From Anaerovibrio lipolyticus LB2005 (GTDB lineage Bacteria; Bacillota; Negativicutes; Selenomonadales; Selenomonadaceae): a stretch of DNA of 64,000 nt. Made by a program: the position numbers and the translations under genes. This document shows positions 19,601 through 27,027 of the stretch, in pieces (within the stretch, counting starts at the first letter, position 1; every line of letters starts with the position of its first letter). Below the pieces are notes generated by a model. It worked only from the letters and a program-made list of their open reading frames with translations, was not told where the DNA came from and did no database searches. Location of the stretch: assembly GCF_000621545.1 (NCBI RefSeq), contig NZ_JHYA01000003.1:62001-126000 (forward strand). Direction: 5' to 3'.

Positions 19601-20074
19601 TTTCTTCCCATTAAAAGTGCTTAAATTCGTACCATCTATCTGATTATTGTCCGTTTTTACGGCAATATAATAGATTTCACGGCCCATGCCATCTTTAGGA
19701 TAATTAATTAGCCCGGCCCGTTCCGGAGTATAGGAAACGTCAGTCATAAGGTCTATCTCACCGGAAAGGAGCTTCTTATATAACTCCGACCAGCTACCAT
19801 AAACATACTCATAGCGCCATCCCGTATAATTTGACACCGCCTGAAGATATTCATAACCATAGCCGGATTTTACTGCACCCTGGGAGGCTCCACTCATAAA
19901 ATTGCCATCATTAAAGTAACCCACCTTTACTACCTTGCCCGTTAAAGGTGCGCTACTGTCCATATCTGCTGGAGAAACTTCTACTGGCTGAGGACTACAA
20001 CCGGTGAAAACACTCAACAGCAAAAAAACACATATTAAAAGAAGGTGTTTCATCATTTCTATCACCTTTATCAT
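16691..20074 (-). CDS. BvgS-like hybrid histidine kinase with two solute-binding domains, PAS and receiver
   Basis: A 1127-residue sensor with a lipoprotein-like signal (hydrophobic stretch, then SVFTGC), two SBP_bac_3 domains (about 45-275 and 290-510), a membrane segment (about 517-545), a long coiled coil, a PAS/PAC domain ending DITEYKD, HisKA with H761 in MSHDIRTP, an ATPase domain (DTGIGID, GTGLGM) and a C-terminal receiver with Asp in LMDIQMPVMDG. The first ATG overlaps the upstream stop (ATGA). An internal ATG at 20056 has a better AAAGGTGAT ribosome site and gives a more ordinary signal peptide. It resembles the convergent kinase at 13344 but keeps PAS before, not after, the kinase core. 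Confidence 0.9.
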   Translation of the reverse strand: MIKVIEMMKHLLLICVFLLLSVFTGCSPQPVEVSPADMDSSAPLTGKVVKVGYFNDGNFMSGASQGAVKSGYGYEYLQAVSNYTGWRYEYVYGSWSELYKKLLSGEIDLMTDVSYTPERAGLINYPKDGMGREIYYIAVKTDNNQIDGTNLSTFNGKKIGVEERSIQIKYLEDWIRDNNLDCEIVPMGSGTDNKIKALMEGKIDALVRTHFRGKVNGISNIVMLGDSDYYLATSKKRTDLLDELNLVQPKIMASHPYFWNDMEYKYFKDAMVDPRLSPDDREWLNNKKYLRIGYFNNHLPLCDKGANGETPDGVITAVMNAICKNIEVDPSIITYVPFDDSDSLKNALIWGDVDAAFGFYKDLWWAEKVGLSQTNDIFTVGLRMIIRDDFDVNNAKRIAIAKNKPTPTSLMLAGIFNGNYEYVYYNSVSDCYEAVKQGKVDATISNEYVARKFLQKNKVYSGLKEVDTFSDAGVCLSVNRNNTHMLSIFERGIVNLDQREIEKELSANVFSSVRSNVHDLLQDYWWILVILGVVFLLILINMYILNRSRKRISKVNQVLRVQTDQLKVANDELMMANEHQAYANEELLARNDEVKELLDKQRKAISIIEHNHEALKSANWIIDFDPVGNVDNVNWSDGLRHILGYKDVNDFPDALEAVVSLIHPEDRLEGGKYLWEVLHGYDNDVNIVDHEIRIKTKDRDYVWFRAYARLSRRSDGTPLRLYGVLQDITEYKDMISQKDEALLKAQQANQAKSIFLNNMSHDIRTPMNGIMGYTALAEENISNEAEVKTYLEKIKLVSKHLLSLINDVLDMSRIESGRIELEPQPTNLISLVDELKSILQSDVEAKKLQFQVDTNGIMDDTVLCDRLRLKQVLLNLLSNAVKFTPVGGLVSIKLFQKPASDANRSIFEFHVEDTGIGIDKDFIDRLFVPFERARNSTVSGIQGTGLGMSITKSIVDIMGGTITVDSEPNKGTKFIVSVEFKTIMHQDVDVTVRTKDNYDFTGKSVLLVEDNMINQEIATALLEGVNFKVDVAGNGSEALEKIKQAKDGQYDVILMDIQMPVMDGYEATEAIRALDNDYCKKVPIIAMTANVFAEDKLKAMNAGMNGHVSKPIDTRELFTTLKSILAD

Positions 20075-20454
20075 TGCAGCAATCCCTCTGGCTTTACGTT
20101 CATGAGGATTTCCTTAACCAGTTCCTCCTCCAGTTTGTTTTGGAATTCTGCCATGGCCTTTTCCTCTTCTGCCTTAAATTCCTTGCGTCCAATGACATTG
20201 CCATCCTTCAGCCCCTCATCGTAGCCACTGTTATAGCCCATAGAAAAACAGTCCTCCGCTACAGAACGTATAACATCCTTTAGACTAGCGCGAAAGACTT
20301 GCTGAAATTCGGCATCCACCTTGTTGTGCACGAAAAGACTGGAAAGCATCTTTGCCACCAGCTCCTGCTTACCCATGGTGTCCTCGGACAAAAGCTCCTT
20401 TAATGAAACCTTTTTAACATTCTTGGTCTTTACAATCTTTGATTTAGCAACCAT
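20071..20454 (-). CDS. Unknown 127-residue charged helical protein
   Basis: I do not recognise this protein. It has a basic N-terminus (MVAKSKIVKTK), no membrane segment, and a C-terminal half rich in Glu and Lys that looks helical, with GYNSGYDEGLKDGN in the middle. An AGGGATT ribosome site precedes the ATG. Its stop overlaps the start of the hybrid kinase by 4 bp, so the two are translationally coupled and it may be a partner or regulator of that kinase; this is inference from arrangement only. Confidence 0.7.
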   Translation of the reverse strand: MVAKSKIVKTKNVKKVSLKELLSEDTMGKQELVAKMLSSLFVHNKVDAEFQQVFRASLKDVIRSVAEDCFSMGYNSGYDEGLKDGNVIGRKEFKAEEEKAMAEFQNKLEEELVKEILMNVKPEGLLQ

Positions 20455-20568
20455 AATAATCCCTCAATTCTGTGTGTACGGGTTGCCTTTCTCTACTATT
20501 CTTTTCCTATCTTCCTTAATGTGGTATAGTTTCGACACGAGGGCCCTTTTTTCCTGCAAAAATTGTAT

Positions 20569-20598
20569 TTGTAAACTTGTATACCTATATGTTAAAAT
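20569..20598 (+). promoter_or_regulatory. Possible promoter for the NSS transporter
   Basis: TTGTAA and TAAAAT, 18 bp apart, in the AT-rich gap between divergent genes. Modest match. Confidence 0.3.
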
Positions 20599-20638
20599 AT
20601 TCAAGTATGATTGAATTTTTGTAGGGGGTCTTTGACTA

Positions 20639-21997
20639 ATGGAGAGAGAATCCTTCCAGTCCAGACTGGGATTCCTGCTGGTAAGTGCTGGATGCGCTAT
20701 CGGCATTGGTAATGTATGGCGTTTTCCATACATCTGTGGTGAGTACGGCGGCGGATTGTTTGTACTTATCTACTTATTATTCTTATTAATCATGGGTGTG
20801 CCTGTACTGGCTATGGAGCTGTCAGTAGGACGTGCAAGTCAGAAGTCTGCATACCTTGGCTTTAAGAAGCTGGAGCCTGAGGGCACCAAATGGCATATTC
20901 ACGGTCTTACCAGTATCGTGGGTAACTATATCCTGATGATGTTTTATACTGTAGTTTCCGGCTGGATGCTGGACTACTTCTTTAAGTTCATCCGCGGTGA
21001 ATTTACACCGGGTATGAGCACTGAACAGATTGGCAACGTATTTGGCAATATGCTGGCGGATCCTGTGGAGCTTGTTTTTTGGATGCTCCTTGAGGTTGCC
21101 CTCTGCTTTATTATCTTAAGTGCCGGTATTCAAGGCGGTCTTGAAAAGGTAACCAAGATTATGATGGGGGCTCTGCTGATTCTTATTATCGTTCTTGGAC
21201 TTCACAGCTTGGTGCTGCCTGGCGGTATGGAGGGTCTTTCCTTCCTGCTCTTGCCAAGTCTTGACGGTATTCATCAGCATGGTTGGTGGACCGTTATCTC
21301 TGCTGCCATGAATCAGGCCTTCTTTACCCTTAGTGTTGGTATGGGTTCTATGGAAATCTTCGGCAGCTACATTGACAAGCACCATTCCCTGCCTGGTGAA
21401 TCCGTTCGAATTGCAGCTTTAGATACTATCGTGGCTATTATGGCTGGTATGATTATCTTCCCTGCCTGCTTTGCGTACGGTCTTAGACCAGATGCTGGGC
21501 CTTCCCTGTTGTTTGTTACCCTGCCTAACGTATTTATGGATATGACCGGCGGTCTTATCTGGGGAGCCCTGTTCTTTCTCTTTATGACCTTTGCCAGCTT
21601 CTCCACTGTACTGGCAGTTTGCGAAAATATTATTTCCTTCTGCATGGATACCTTCAAATGGGGCCGAAAGAAGGCCGCTATTATCAACGGCTTCATGGTG
21701 GGCCTTTTGAGTATCCCATGTGCTTTGGGCTTTAACGTATGGGAGAACCTTACCATTATTGGCAATCGTGGTGTGCTGGATACTGAGGACTTCCTGGTAA
21801 GTAATCTGATTCTGCCAATCGGTTCCCTTATCTTCCTGCTATTCTGCGTTACCAAATACGGCTGGGGCTTCAAGAACTTCTTTGAAGAGGTGAACACCGG
21901 TGACGGCATGAAGTTCCCTACCTGGGTAAAGGGCTATTTCCAGTGGATTCTGCCAATTATGCTCTTTGTTATTATCGTACAGGGATTAATACAGTAA
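20639..21997 (+). CDS. Sodium-dependent transporter, NSS/SNF family
   Basis: A 452-residue inner-membrane symporter of the neurotransmitter:sodium symporter family (LeuT-like), which imports amino acids or related compounds with sodium. The N-terminal AGCAIGIGNVWRFPY is the family signature forming the Na+ and substrate sites, and EYGGGLFVLIYL follows. About eleven hydrophobic spans are seen, as in many bacterial members. GGGGG lies upstream of the ATG. The substrate cannot be read from sequence. A second paralogue lies at 37322. Confidence 0.93.
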   Translation: MERESFQSRLGFLLVSAGCAIGIGNVWRFPYICGEYGGGLFVLIYLLFLLIMGVPVLAMELSVGRASQKSAYLGFKKLEPEGTKWHIHGLTSIVGNYILMMFYTVVSGWMLDYFFKFIRGEFTPGMSTEQIGNVFGNMLADPVELVFWMLLEVALCFIILSAGIQGGLEKVTKIMMGALLILIIVLGLHSLVLPGGMEGLSFLLLPSLDGIHQHGWWTVISAAMNQAFFTLSVGMGSMEIFGSYIDKHHSLPGESVRIAALDTIVAIMAGMIIFPACFAYGLRPDAGPSLLFVTLPNVFMDMTGGLIWGALFFLFMTFASFSTVLAVCENIISFCMDTFKWGRKKAAIINGFMVGLLSIPCALGFNVWENLTIIGNRGVLDTEDFLVSNLILPIGSLIFLLFCVTKYGWGFKNFFEEVNTGDGMKFPTWVKGYFQWILPIMLFVIIVQGLIQ

Positions 21998-22008
21998 ATA
22001 AAATGAAA

Positions 22009-22052
22009 ACCTCGAAACCTTTTACTATGAAGATTTCGAGGTCTTTCTTTTT
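22009..22052 (+). terminator. Terminator of the NSS transporter gene
   Basis: ACCTCGAAA/TTTCGAGGT stem with a 16-base loop, followed by CTTTCTTTTTTT. Confidence 0.85.
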
Positions 22053-22096
22053 TTAAAGTATTCTTTTTTAAATTATTATAAGCGAGGTGTACCCCC

Positions 22097-22279
22097 ATGA
22101 ACAGAAACAAGGAAGCCTGTCATTGTAAAAATGTGACCTATGGCATGATTGAGGATGCTATAAAGGACGGCTGCACAAGCTATAAGGACCTTCAGGAGAA
22201 GCTGCGGTTTGGCACCTCCTGCGGCAAATGCAAGGAATTTATCCAGCATCTGATTAAAGAGCTAAGTGCCAAATCATAG
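22097..22279 (+). CDS. BFD-like [2Fe-2S]-binding protein
   Basis: A 60-residue protein that is nearly all one BFD-like domain. Four cysteines, C8, C10, C42 and C45 (C-x-C and C-x2-C), match the [2Fe-2S] ligands of bacterioferritin-associated ferredoxin and of similar domains in NirB and copper chaperone proteins. A GAGGTG ribosome site precedes the ATG. No bacterioferritin gene is nearby, so a role in iron release is not supported here; a general electron-transfer or cluster-carrier role is possible. Confidence 0.85.
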   Translation: MNRNKEACHCKNVTYGMIEDAIKDGCTSYKDLQEKLRFGTSCGKCKEFIQHLIKELSAKS

Positions 22280-22476
22280 GCTATTTAGTTCCTTGGGTCT
22301 GTCTTTTGTTACAATTATTTTCATGGTTGTATCAATTTGAGAATATTTTGTTTAATTAAATTCATTAATTTCAGTTTTAAGTTCATCGCTCTGCTTATGC
22401 ACCTTTGGTTAACACATTATACTTAAATTCCTTTTGAAGCTCGTTATTGCCTTGAGAGAAACCGAAAAAAGGATTT
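22280..22476. other. AT-rich non-coding gap, possible gene remnant on minus strand
   Basis: About 200 bases without a convincing gene. On the minus strand, a 24-codon open stretch ends at a TAA at 22395-22397 and reads FFGFSQGNNELQKEF and onward, which resembles the C-terminus of a solute-binding protein. It is bounded upstream by the repeat at 22477, so it might be a fragment cut by that insertion, or chance. Confidence 0.3.
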
Positions 22477-22577
22477 TATAACGCCATTGTTCAAATTTTT
22501 CTTCTTTAGAAGAAAAATCTTCCAATTAGCGTTTCAACGAGCAGGGAGAGGAAGTGGACATCTTAAAGCTCGTTATA
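22477..22577 (-). mobile_element. MITE-like structured repeat, copy 1 (101 bp)
   Basis: Begins TATAACG and ends CGTTATA, 7-bp terminal inverted repeats. It holds an internal stem ATTTTTCTTCT/AGAAGAAAAAT with a 2-base loop and a second stem AACGAGC/GCTCGTT. Read on the minus strand, its first 22 and last 66 bases are identical to copy 2 at 50381-50523; 13 bases in the middle replace 55 bases of copy 2. No coding capacity. Hairpins near the ends recall IS200/IS605 ends, but no transposase is present. Confidence 0.75.
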
Positions 22578-22629
22578 TTTTTTTATAGAAGGTATATGTG
22601 CGTTAAGATTTGTCATGGAGGTGGATAGT

Positions 22630-23445
22630 TTGAATGTGGAAATATTTTTCTGTGTTGTTTTGCTATTATGGTTTATGTTTCCAACTACAGTGAAGGCTTC
22701 CGCCTCTGTTATGCTCCAAGGGGCCATGGCCTGCGAAACCGATAAAATGATTTCTTCCCTTAGAAATCCAAAAGAGGAGAAGATTGGTTCTTGGCGATTT
22801 ATCAGTGGTGACTATCAAGGGGTCCCCCTGATAGTCGCCGTTACCCATGCAGGTGTTAGCTATGCTGCCGCTGCAACTGCTGTAGGTATTGAGCATTTTA
22901 ATCCTGCTGCAGTTATTAACCAAGGAACCGGTGGAGGCCACGCCCCATCCATGCATACCTTTGATCTGGTGATTGGAGCTGATTCCTTTGATGCAAGTGC
23001 CTGGATCAGTAAAATCGAAAAAGATGGTGCCGACTGGCGGCATATACGCTTTTATGCCGTTAAGGACGATTATTATTTAACCGATGGTTATAGAATTTCA
23101 GCCGATGCCAATTTGTTGATGGTGGCGAAGGATATGTCCAAAGACTATCATAAAGGCAACACTGCCGTGGGCACTATTTCCACATCCAATAACTGGAACC
23201 GCCAAAAGGAAAGAATACTTTTTCTTAATAAGGAATACGGCTCATTGTGTGAGGACATGGAAACCCATGCCGTAGCTCAGATTTGCCGAAGCTATGGTGT
23301 ACCATTTATAGGACTTCGGGTTTTGTCAAATACAGAGCTCCACGATGAAAAATTCAATCCTGAGGCTGGACACACCTGTCAGGAGTTTTCCCTTTCAGTA
23401 GCAAAGGCATATTATGAGAAATACTTGAAATTTATGGTAGAATAA
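22630..23445 (+). CDS. Exported nucleoside phosphorylase/nucleosidase-like protein (PNP_UDP family)
   Basis: A 271-residue protein with an N-terminal hydrophobic signal (about 1-24, ending VKASA) followed by a PNP/MTAN-type fold. Typical features are GTGGG after the central strand, the VTHAGVSYAAAATA opening and CEDMETHAVAQ, corresponding to the MEGAA Glu motif. The position that is Asp in MTA/SAH nucleosidases (SD) is Asn here (LSNTE), which is closer to phosphorylases. Export is unusual for this family, whose best-known members are cytosolic. A TTG start at 22630 is chosen because GGAGGTGG lies 6-8 bases upstream; the ATG at 22615 precedes that site. Confidence 0.82.
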   Translation: MNVEIFFCVVLLLWFMFPTTVKASASVMLQGAMACETDKMISSLRNPKEEKIGSWRFISGDYQGVPLIVAVTHAGVSYAAAATAVGIEHFNPAAVINQGTGGGHAPSMHTFDLVIGADSFDASAWISKIEKDGADWRHIRFYAVKDDYYLTDGYRISADANLLMVAKDMSKDYHKGNTAVGTISTSNNWNRQKERILFLNKEYGSLCEDMETHAVAQICRSYGVPFIGLRVLSNTELHDEKFNPEAGHTCQEFSLSVAKAYYEKYLKFMVE

Positions 23446-23484
23446 CCAACTTATTAGAATAATTACCTTTTTACTTAAAACAAA

Positions 23485-23517
23485 GCCGACCACACTAATG
23501 GTCGGCATCCATTTTTT
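23485..23517. terminator. Terminator between convergent genes
   Basis: Stem GCCGACCA/TGGTCGGC, 6-base loop, then ATCCATTTTTT on the + strand and A-rich sequence on the other side. Confidence 0.75.
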
Positions 23518-23534
23518 AAGAGCTGATATTCCCT

Positions 23535-24314
23535 TTATTTCCCCTTAAACACCGGGGCACGTTTTTCTGAGAAGGCCTTTATACCCTCCTGGAAATCCTC
23601 TGTGCCCAGCAGCATGGCCATAGCCATGGCTTCGTAGGTCAGGGTTTCATCCAGTGAAGCCCCGTAGTTGTTTATTTCCTTTTTCATCATGGCCAGGGCC
23701 AATGGGGCTGCCCCTGCAATCTGCTTGGCTACAGCCATGGTTTTTTCACGTAATTCCTCCGGAGAAAATACATCATTGACCAATCCCAGAGAATGGGCTT
23801 CATCAGCCAACAATGGACGGGCCGTAAACATTAATTCCTTTGCCTTTGCCATTCCCACAGTTTTAGCCAGAAAATAATAACCGCCACAATCCGGAGCCAG
23901 TCCTATATTGGCAAAGCTCTGAATAAATTTTACCCCCTGAGCCGCATAACACAAATCACAGGCAATAGCAATATTGAACCCAGCCCCTGCAGCTACACCA
24001 TTAACCATAGCTATAACAGGCTTTGACATACTGCTGATGAGCTTAACCACCATTCCCGCCTGGGCCACGAAATTACGCCGCTCCTCAGTGGTCTTTAAAT
24101 TATCAAGGGAAGGCAAATCACCGCCAGCACAGAAGCCTCGCCCTTCACCTGTTATTACCACCACCCGCACATCCGGGTCATGCTCAGCAAAATGCAGCTT
24201 CGCCAGCCACCCGTTAATCAGCTCCAAGCTCATGGAGTTCAGGCTTTTTGGGCGGTTTAAGGTTAAAATTGCTACCCCATCACTCTTTTCATACTTTACG
24301 ACGTCCTCTGACAC
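23535..24314 (-). CDS. Enoyl-CoA hydratase/isomerase family protein
   Basis: A 259-residue crotonase-fold protein. Oxyanion-hole segments are present in GRGFCAGGDL and NGVAAGAGFNIAIACDL. At the second catalytic position it has GLAPDCGG with Asp, like PaaG-type isomerases, rather than the Glu of classical hydratases, so isomerase activity is possible. The GTG at 24314 is chosen because GGGAGGGG lies about 5 bases upstream and the protein then starts at the usual place; an upstream in-frame ATG adds 15 residues. No fatty-acid or phenylacetate genes surround it, so its pathway is unclear. Confidence 0.85.
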   Translation of the reverse strand: MSEDVVKYEKSDGVAILTLNRPKSLNSMSLELINGWLAKLHFAEHDPDVRVVVITGEGRGFCAGGDLPSLDNLKTTEERRNFVAQAGMVVKLISSMSKPVIAMVNGVAAGAGFNIAIACDLCYAAQGVKFIQSFANIGLAPDCGGYYFLAKTVGMAKAKELMFTARPLLADEAHSLGLVNDVFSPEELREKTMAVAKQIAGAAPLALAMMKKEINNYGASLDETLTYEAMAMAMLLGTEDFQEGIKAFSEKRAPVFKGK

Positions 24315-24375
24315 ATATACCCCTCCCATCAATGTATTGACAGTAAATATATCTGCCAATAAAAATATCTAATCT

Positions 24376-25326
24376 TTAAAATTTCTTCAATGCCGCACCG
24401 TTGAGATAATCACAGCAATCCCCCTGCTTAAAGCCCTGCTCCTCCATCTGCCGAATAATGCCGTCACGGATTTTGAACCAGCCCGTAGACCAGTTGCTGA
24501 ATAGGGTATTTTCTGCCGGAGCACGGCCTATTACACGCTGTAAAACAATATTCGGGGATAAATGACGTAAAAATAGAATTACCCGCTTTTGGTATTCATC
24601 CCTGCCAATAAGCTCCAGTTCCCCCTTTTCGTACTGCTCCGCCATGACTGTACCCTTTACAATATAAAGGGCATGGAGCTTCACCTGATCCAGCTGGAGA
24701 GCAGACATTATATGGGCCGCCTCAATGGCATCCCTGTCCGTATCCCAAGGTAGATTTAAAATCAAATGGGCACAGGTTTGGAGCCCATATTTTTTTACCC
24801 TTAAAATAGCGTCAATAAATTCTGCCAGACTATGCCCCCGATTAATTTTATCCAAAGTATGGTAATTCACTGTCTGAAGCCCCAACTCCACACAAATATC
24901 TATACGATATTTTTTGGCTATATCCTGCATGGACTGCAAATAATCATCCCGAATACAGTCTGGTCGGGTGGCAATATATACCGCCACTACCCCCTCAGCC
25001 CTGGCTGCTTCTTCAAGATAGGCTGTAAATCTGTCCAAGGGCATATAGGTGTTGCTGAAATTCTGAAGATAGGGAATAAATTTTGTTGCCTTGTACTTGG
25101 GAACGATATGGGCCTTGTTGGCCACAATCTGCTCTGTTACGGTCATGTCAGCCGGCAAATTCTCATAGCCAGTACCAATTTCCCCACAAAATGTACAGCC
25201 ATCTATTCCACAAGAACCATCCCTGTTTGGGCAGCTGACCGGAAGTGCAACAGGCAGCTTGTAGGTCTTCTCCCCATAGCGATTTATCAAGTATTCGGAA
25301 AATGTATTGTATACTGAGTTAGTCAT
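24376..25326 (-). CDS. TIGR01212/YhcC-type radical SAM protein
   Basis: A 316-residue radical SAM enzyme. The cluster cysteines appear as C32, C39, C44 and C47; the C-x2-C pair in GCTFCG is the SAM-cluster end, and the longer spacing is typical of the TIGR01212 (YhcC) group rather than CX3CX2C. ICVELGLQT and DRDAIEAA are also group-like. Its reaction is not established. It begins 3 bases after the LytS-like gene stop, so the two are translationally linked. Confidence 0.88.
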   Translation of the reverse strand: MTNSVYNTFSEYLINRYGEKTYKLPVALPVSCPNRDGSCGIDGCTFCGEIGTGYENLPADMTVTEQIVANKAHIVPKYKATKFIPYLQNFSNTYMPLDRFTAYLEEAARAEGVVAVYIATRPDCIRDDYLQSMQDIAKKYRIDICVELGLQTVNYHTLDKINRGHSLAEFIDAILRVKKYGLQTCAHLILNLPWDTDRDAIEAAHIMSALQLDQVKLHALYIVKGTVMAEQYEKGELELIGRDEYQKRVILFLRHLSPNIVLQRVIGRAPAENTLFSNWSTGWFKIRDGIIRQMEEQGFKQGDCCDYLNGAALKKF

Positions 25327-25329
25327 AGG

Positions 25330-26994
25330 TTATTTTCTCTCCAAAGGAATTTTATAAATGACTTCGGTGCCTTCACCCTGCTTGGAGTTGAGCTCCAGAA
25401 GTCCCCTGCCTGAATACAGGTTGGCAATGCGTTGACGGACATTGGACAGACCGATACCACCAGTCTGCTCCCGCATCAGCTTTTCACATTCATCTGCCGT
25501 CATACCAATACCATTATCAGCCACCCGAACTACAAGCTTGTCATCCTCCGCCTTAATGCTGATATCCAGCTGACAATCTGCTGGTTTGGAAAACAGGCCA
25601 TGAAGCAGGGCATTCTCTACTATGGGCTGCAGAGAAAAGGTTGGCAGCAAATACGAGTCGAGAGCCGGATTCACGTCAAGATTTACTGATAAGCGAGAGC
25701 CAAAGCGAACCTTTAAAATTTCAATATACGCAGCCACGCTGGAGAACTCTTCCTCCACCGTCACCTTGTCCTCATGCTTGGCAAAGCTGAAATGGAGCAT
25801 TTCCGACAGCTCCTCCAGCAGCATCCTAGCTGTATCCGGAGCTGTGCGGCAAAAAGACATAATATTAGATAAAGTGTTAAACAAAAAATGAGGATTTATC
25901 TGGGCCCGCAAAGCCTTTAATTCTGCCCGTTCCGCCAGAGTCTGCTGCTGATCCAGCTCATGAATGGCCAACTGACGGGACAGAAGCTGTGCCAAATCCT
26001 TTACCAGCTGCACCTCAGATACTGAAAGACTGTTTTTGTGGCTCCGATACAGCTTTAAGGTACCCACAGCCTTATCCTTGGGCATTAAGGGTGCCACCAC
26101 CCCACATACCAACGGACAATGTGGCTCCGGACATTGGGCCCCATCCTGAAATACCACAATTTCCCCTGTAGTAAGGGCTTCCGTGGTAGCTGACGATAAA
26201 ATTTCCCCTCCTGGCAAATGATGGTCACTGCCTACGCCCACAAAGGCCAAAATTTTCTTGTCATCTGTTATGGAAACGGCATCTACCTTGGTCAAACGGT
26301 AAATCAGCTCCACCACCCTTTGGGCACTGTCCGTTGATAGTCCTGCCCGTAACCATTTTAATGTCTGCCCAGCTATAGTCAGGGCCAAATGAGCTGAACG
26401 GGCTCCACTCAGCTCGGATTGGAGCTGCATATCCTTTAAAATCATTACAAACAGGGTGGTTCCTACTATTGTTACCATGGTTGTGGGAATTGCAGCGGTT
26501 TTCTCAAAGGCCAGGGCAGCCTCAAAGGGCTTGGCAAAGGCCAAGGTCAGCCCCTTTTGAATAAGCTCTGCCATTAAAGCCATCCCTGCTGCCATACGCC
26601 AATCCAGACGATGAAATCCTACCTTCTGGCGTAGCAATCCGGCCAGGATACCCACCATAAAGGTAGCTACAGCACATGATGAGGCCGTAAAGCCCCCCAG
26701 ACTGTAACGATGCAGGGCACCAATCAACCCCACGCTGGCTCCTACCCAAGGTCCGCCTATAATGCCTCCCATAAGGGTACCCACTATGCGGGTACTGGCC
26801 AGGGCTCCCTCCAGACGAGTACCATAATACGATGAAATAATTGATAACAGAGAAAATACTGCTGTGAATACCGCCCAGGACTTCCACGTCACTGGCGCCA
26901 TGGCCATGGTCATGGCCTTGCGGTTGCGTCCCAATAAATAGGCAACTACCGTGGAAATGCACACATCCCCCAGCAAGTCAAACAACAACTCCAT
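25330..26994 (-). CDS. LytS-type sensor histidine kinase
   Basis: A 554-residue membrane kinase. The N-terminal 5TM-5TMR_LYT region (about 1-190) contains glycine-rich helices (GTLMGGIIGGPWVG), then a GAF-like domain (about 220-350), a His_kinase domain with the phospho-acceptor His in INPHFLFNTL, and an ATPase domain with DNGIGM and TGGIGLSNV. It pairs with the LytTR regulator encoded 33 bases upstream in the same operon. Related systems sense pyruvate, dicarboxylates or envelope state; the adjacent DASS anion transporter supports a carboxylate signal, by context only. Confidence 0.92.
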   Translation of the reverse strand: MELLFDLLGDVCISTVVAYLLGRNRKAMTMAMAPVTWKSWAVFTAVFSLLSIISSYYGTRLEGALASTRIVGTLMGGIIGGPWVGASVGLIGALHRYSLGGFTASSCAVATFMVGILAGLLRQKVGFHRLDWRMAAGMALMAELIQKGLTLAFAKPFEAALAFEKTAAIPTTMVTIVGTTLFVMILKDMQLQSELSGARSAHLALTIAGQTLKWLRAGLSTDSAQRVVELIYRLTKVDAVSITDDKKILAFVGVGSDHHLPGGEILSSATTEALTTGEIVVFQDGAQCPEPHCPLVCGVVAPLMPKDKAVGTLKLYRSHKNSLSVSEVQLVKDLAQLLSRQLAIHELDQQQTLAERAELKALRAQINPHFLFNTLSNIMSFCRTAPDTARMLLEELSEMLHFSFAKHEDKVTVEEEFSSVAAYIEILKVRFGSRLSVNLDVNPALDSYLLPTFSLQPIVENALLHGLFSKPADCQLDISIKAEDDKLVVRVADNGIGMTADECEKLMREQTGGIGLSNVRQRIANLYSGRGLLELNSKQGEGTEVIYKIPLERK

Positions 26995-27027
26995 TATATC
27001 ACTTCCAATCCCCCGGGAATTTCAATC

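Noticed and set aside
21367-21909. 180-residue minus-strand ORF in the NSS transporter
   Set aside because: Antisense of conserved membrane helices; no ribosome site and no family.
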